The notes beneath the pieces were generated by a model that was given only the letters and a program-made list of their open reading frames with translations, searched no databases and was not told where the DNA came from. The position numbers and the translations under genes are program-made. From Bradyrhizobium xenonodulans (GTDB lineage Bacteria; Pseudomonadota; Alphaproteobacteria; Rhizobiales; Xanthobacteraceae): a stretch of 64,000 bases of DNA. Position 1 is the first letter of the stretch, and each line of letters opens with the position of its first letter. The stretch lies in NCBI RefSeq assembly GCF_027594865.1, contig NZ_CP089391.1, forward strand, positions 1,642,501-1,706,500, read 5' to 3'. Below, piece after piece: positions 63,916 through 64,000 of this stretch.

Positions 63916-64000
63916 CTGGATCAATCCGCCAGCTGAGAGTATTTTGCAGCGAGTGGTACTCGGGTCGATCCCGACCATGTCGGTGCGCCGTAGGGCCTCT

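Larger units (their letters stand above)
63380..64000. other. Right flank without an intact gene
   Basis: 621 bases. Several minus-strand frames run briefly open, and fragments such as AAYGFYQHAITTEVYVKARE look coding but are interrupted. A frame also enters from the right edge and stops near 63921, possibly the end of a gene outside. Nothing intact can be called. Confidence 0.45.

Overview
The window reads as an exopolysaccharide (EPS) island from an alphaproteobacterium, most likely Bradyrhizobium or a close relative in Nitrobacteraceae. I base this on protein families (ExoQ-like polymerase, RTX/Ig-like secreted glycanases with DLNGDGVIG repeats, small secreted proteins of a type I associate with Bradyrhizobium) and on the GC-rich codon usage. 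It is inference; no rRNA, tRNA or core marker gene is visible.

Layout, left to right. (1) 1-2.9 kb: a leftward pair, FkbH-type HAD protein then an MBOAT acyltransferase cut by the window edge. (2) 3-19.7 kb: glycosyltransferases (GT2, GT4, two convergent GT25), a first polymerase (Wzy), a first flippase (Wzx), two methyltransferases, two secreted GH16 glycanases and two acyltransferase-3 proteins. (3) 19.8-28.5 kb: sugar-nucleotide genes, namely a plant-like GDP-mannose 3,5-epimerase and a UDP-xylose synthase/UDP-xylose 4-epimerase pair, with their own glycosyltransferases. (4) 28.5-29.4 kb: a decayed IS66 transposase remnant. (5) 29.4-36.1 kb: a leftward operon with overlapping or abutting genes (ABC exporter, two N-terminally extended GT2s, a methyltransferase), preceded by a third acyltransferase-3. 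(6) 36.7-57.3 kb: two giant secreted glycosidases that share a 1,968-bp nearly identical 3' module and bracket a second assembly set (chain-length protein, second Wzx, ExoQ-like Wzy, three GT4s, an epimerase, a PslG-like glycosidase). (7) 57.5-61.8 kb: a cluster of very small secreted or membrane proteins, including two paralogous pairs, and one frameshifted gene. (8) 61.97-63.4 kb: bifunctional mannose-1-phosphate guanylyltransferase/mannose-6-phosphate isomerase, then a non-coding flank with a decayed duplicated segment.

How the parts fit: the mannose-1-phosphate guanylyltransferase makes GDP-mannose, which the epimerase can turn into GDP-L-galactose (or L-gulose). The UDP-glucuronate decarboxylase and 4-epimerase give UDP-xylose and UDP-arabinose. 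The glycosyltransferases would build lipid-linked repeats that are acylated and methylated, flipped by Wzx, polymerised by Wzy under the chain-length protein, and trimmed outside the cytoplasm by five glycosidases. The initiating phosphoglycosyltransferase, outer-membrane export protein, tyrosine kinase and type I secretion apparatus are not in the window.

The most notable feature is the pair of direct 1,968-bp repeats (40003-41970 and 55140-57107; I count five base differences) that gives two unrelated catalytic proteins an identical C-terminal module while their extreme C-termini have diverged, which points to recent gene conversion or module capture.
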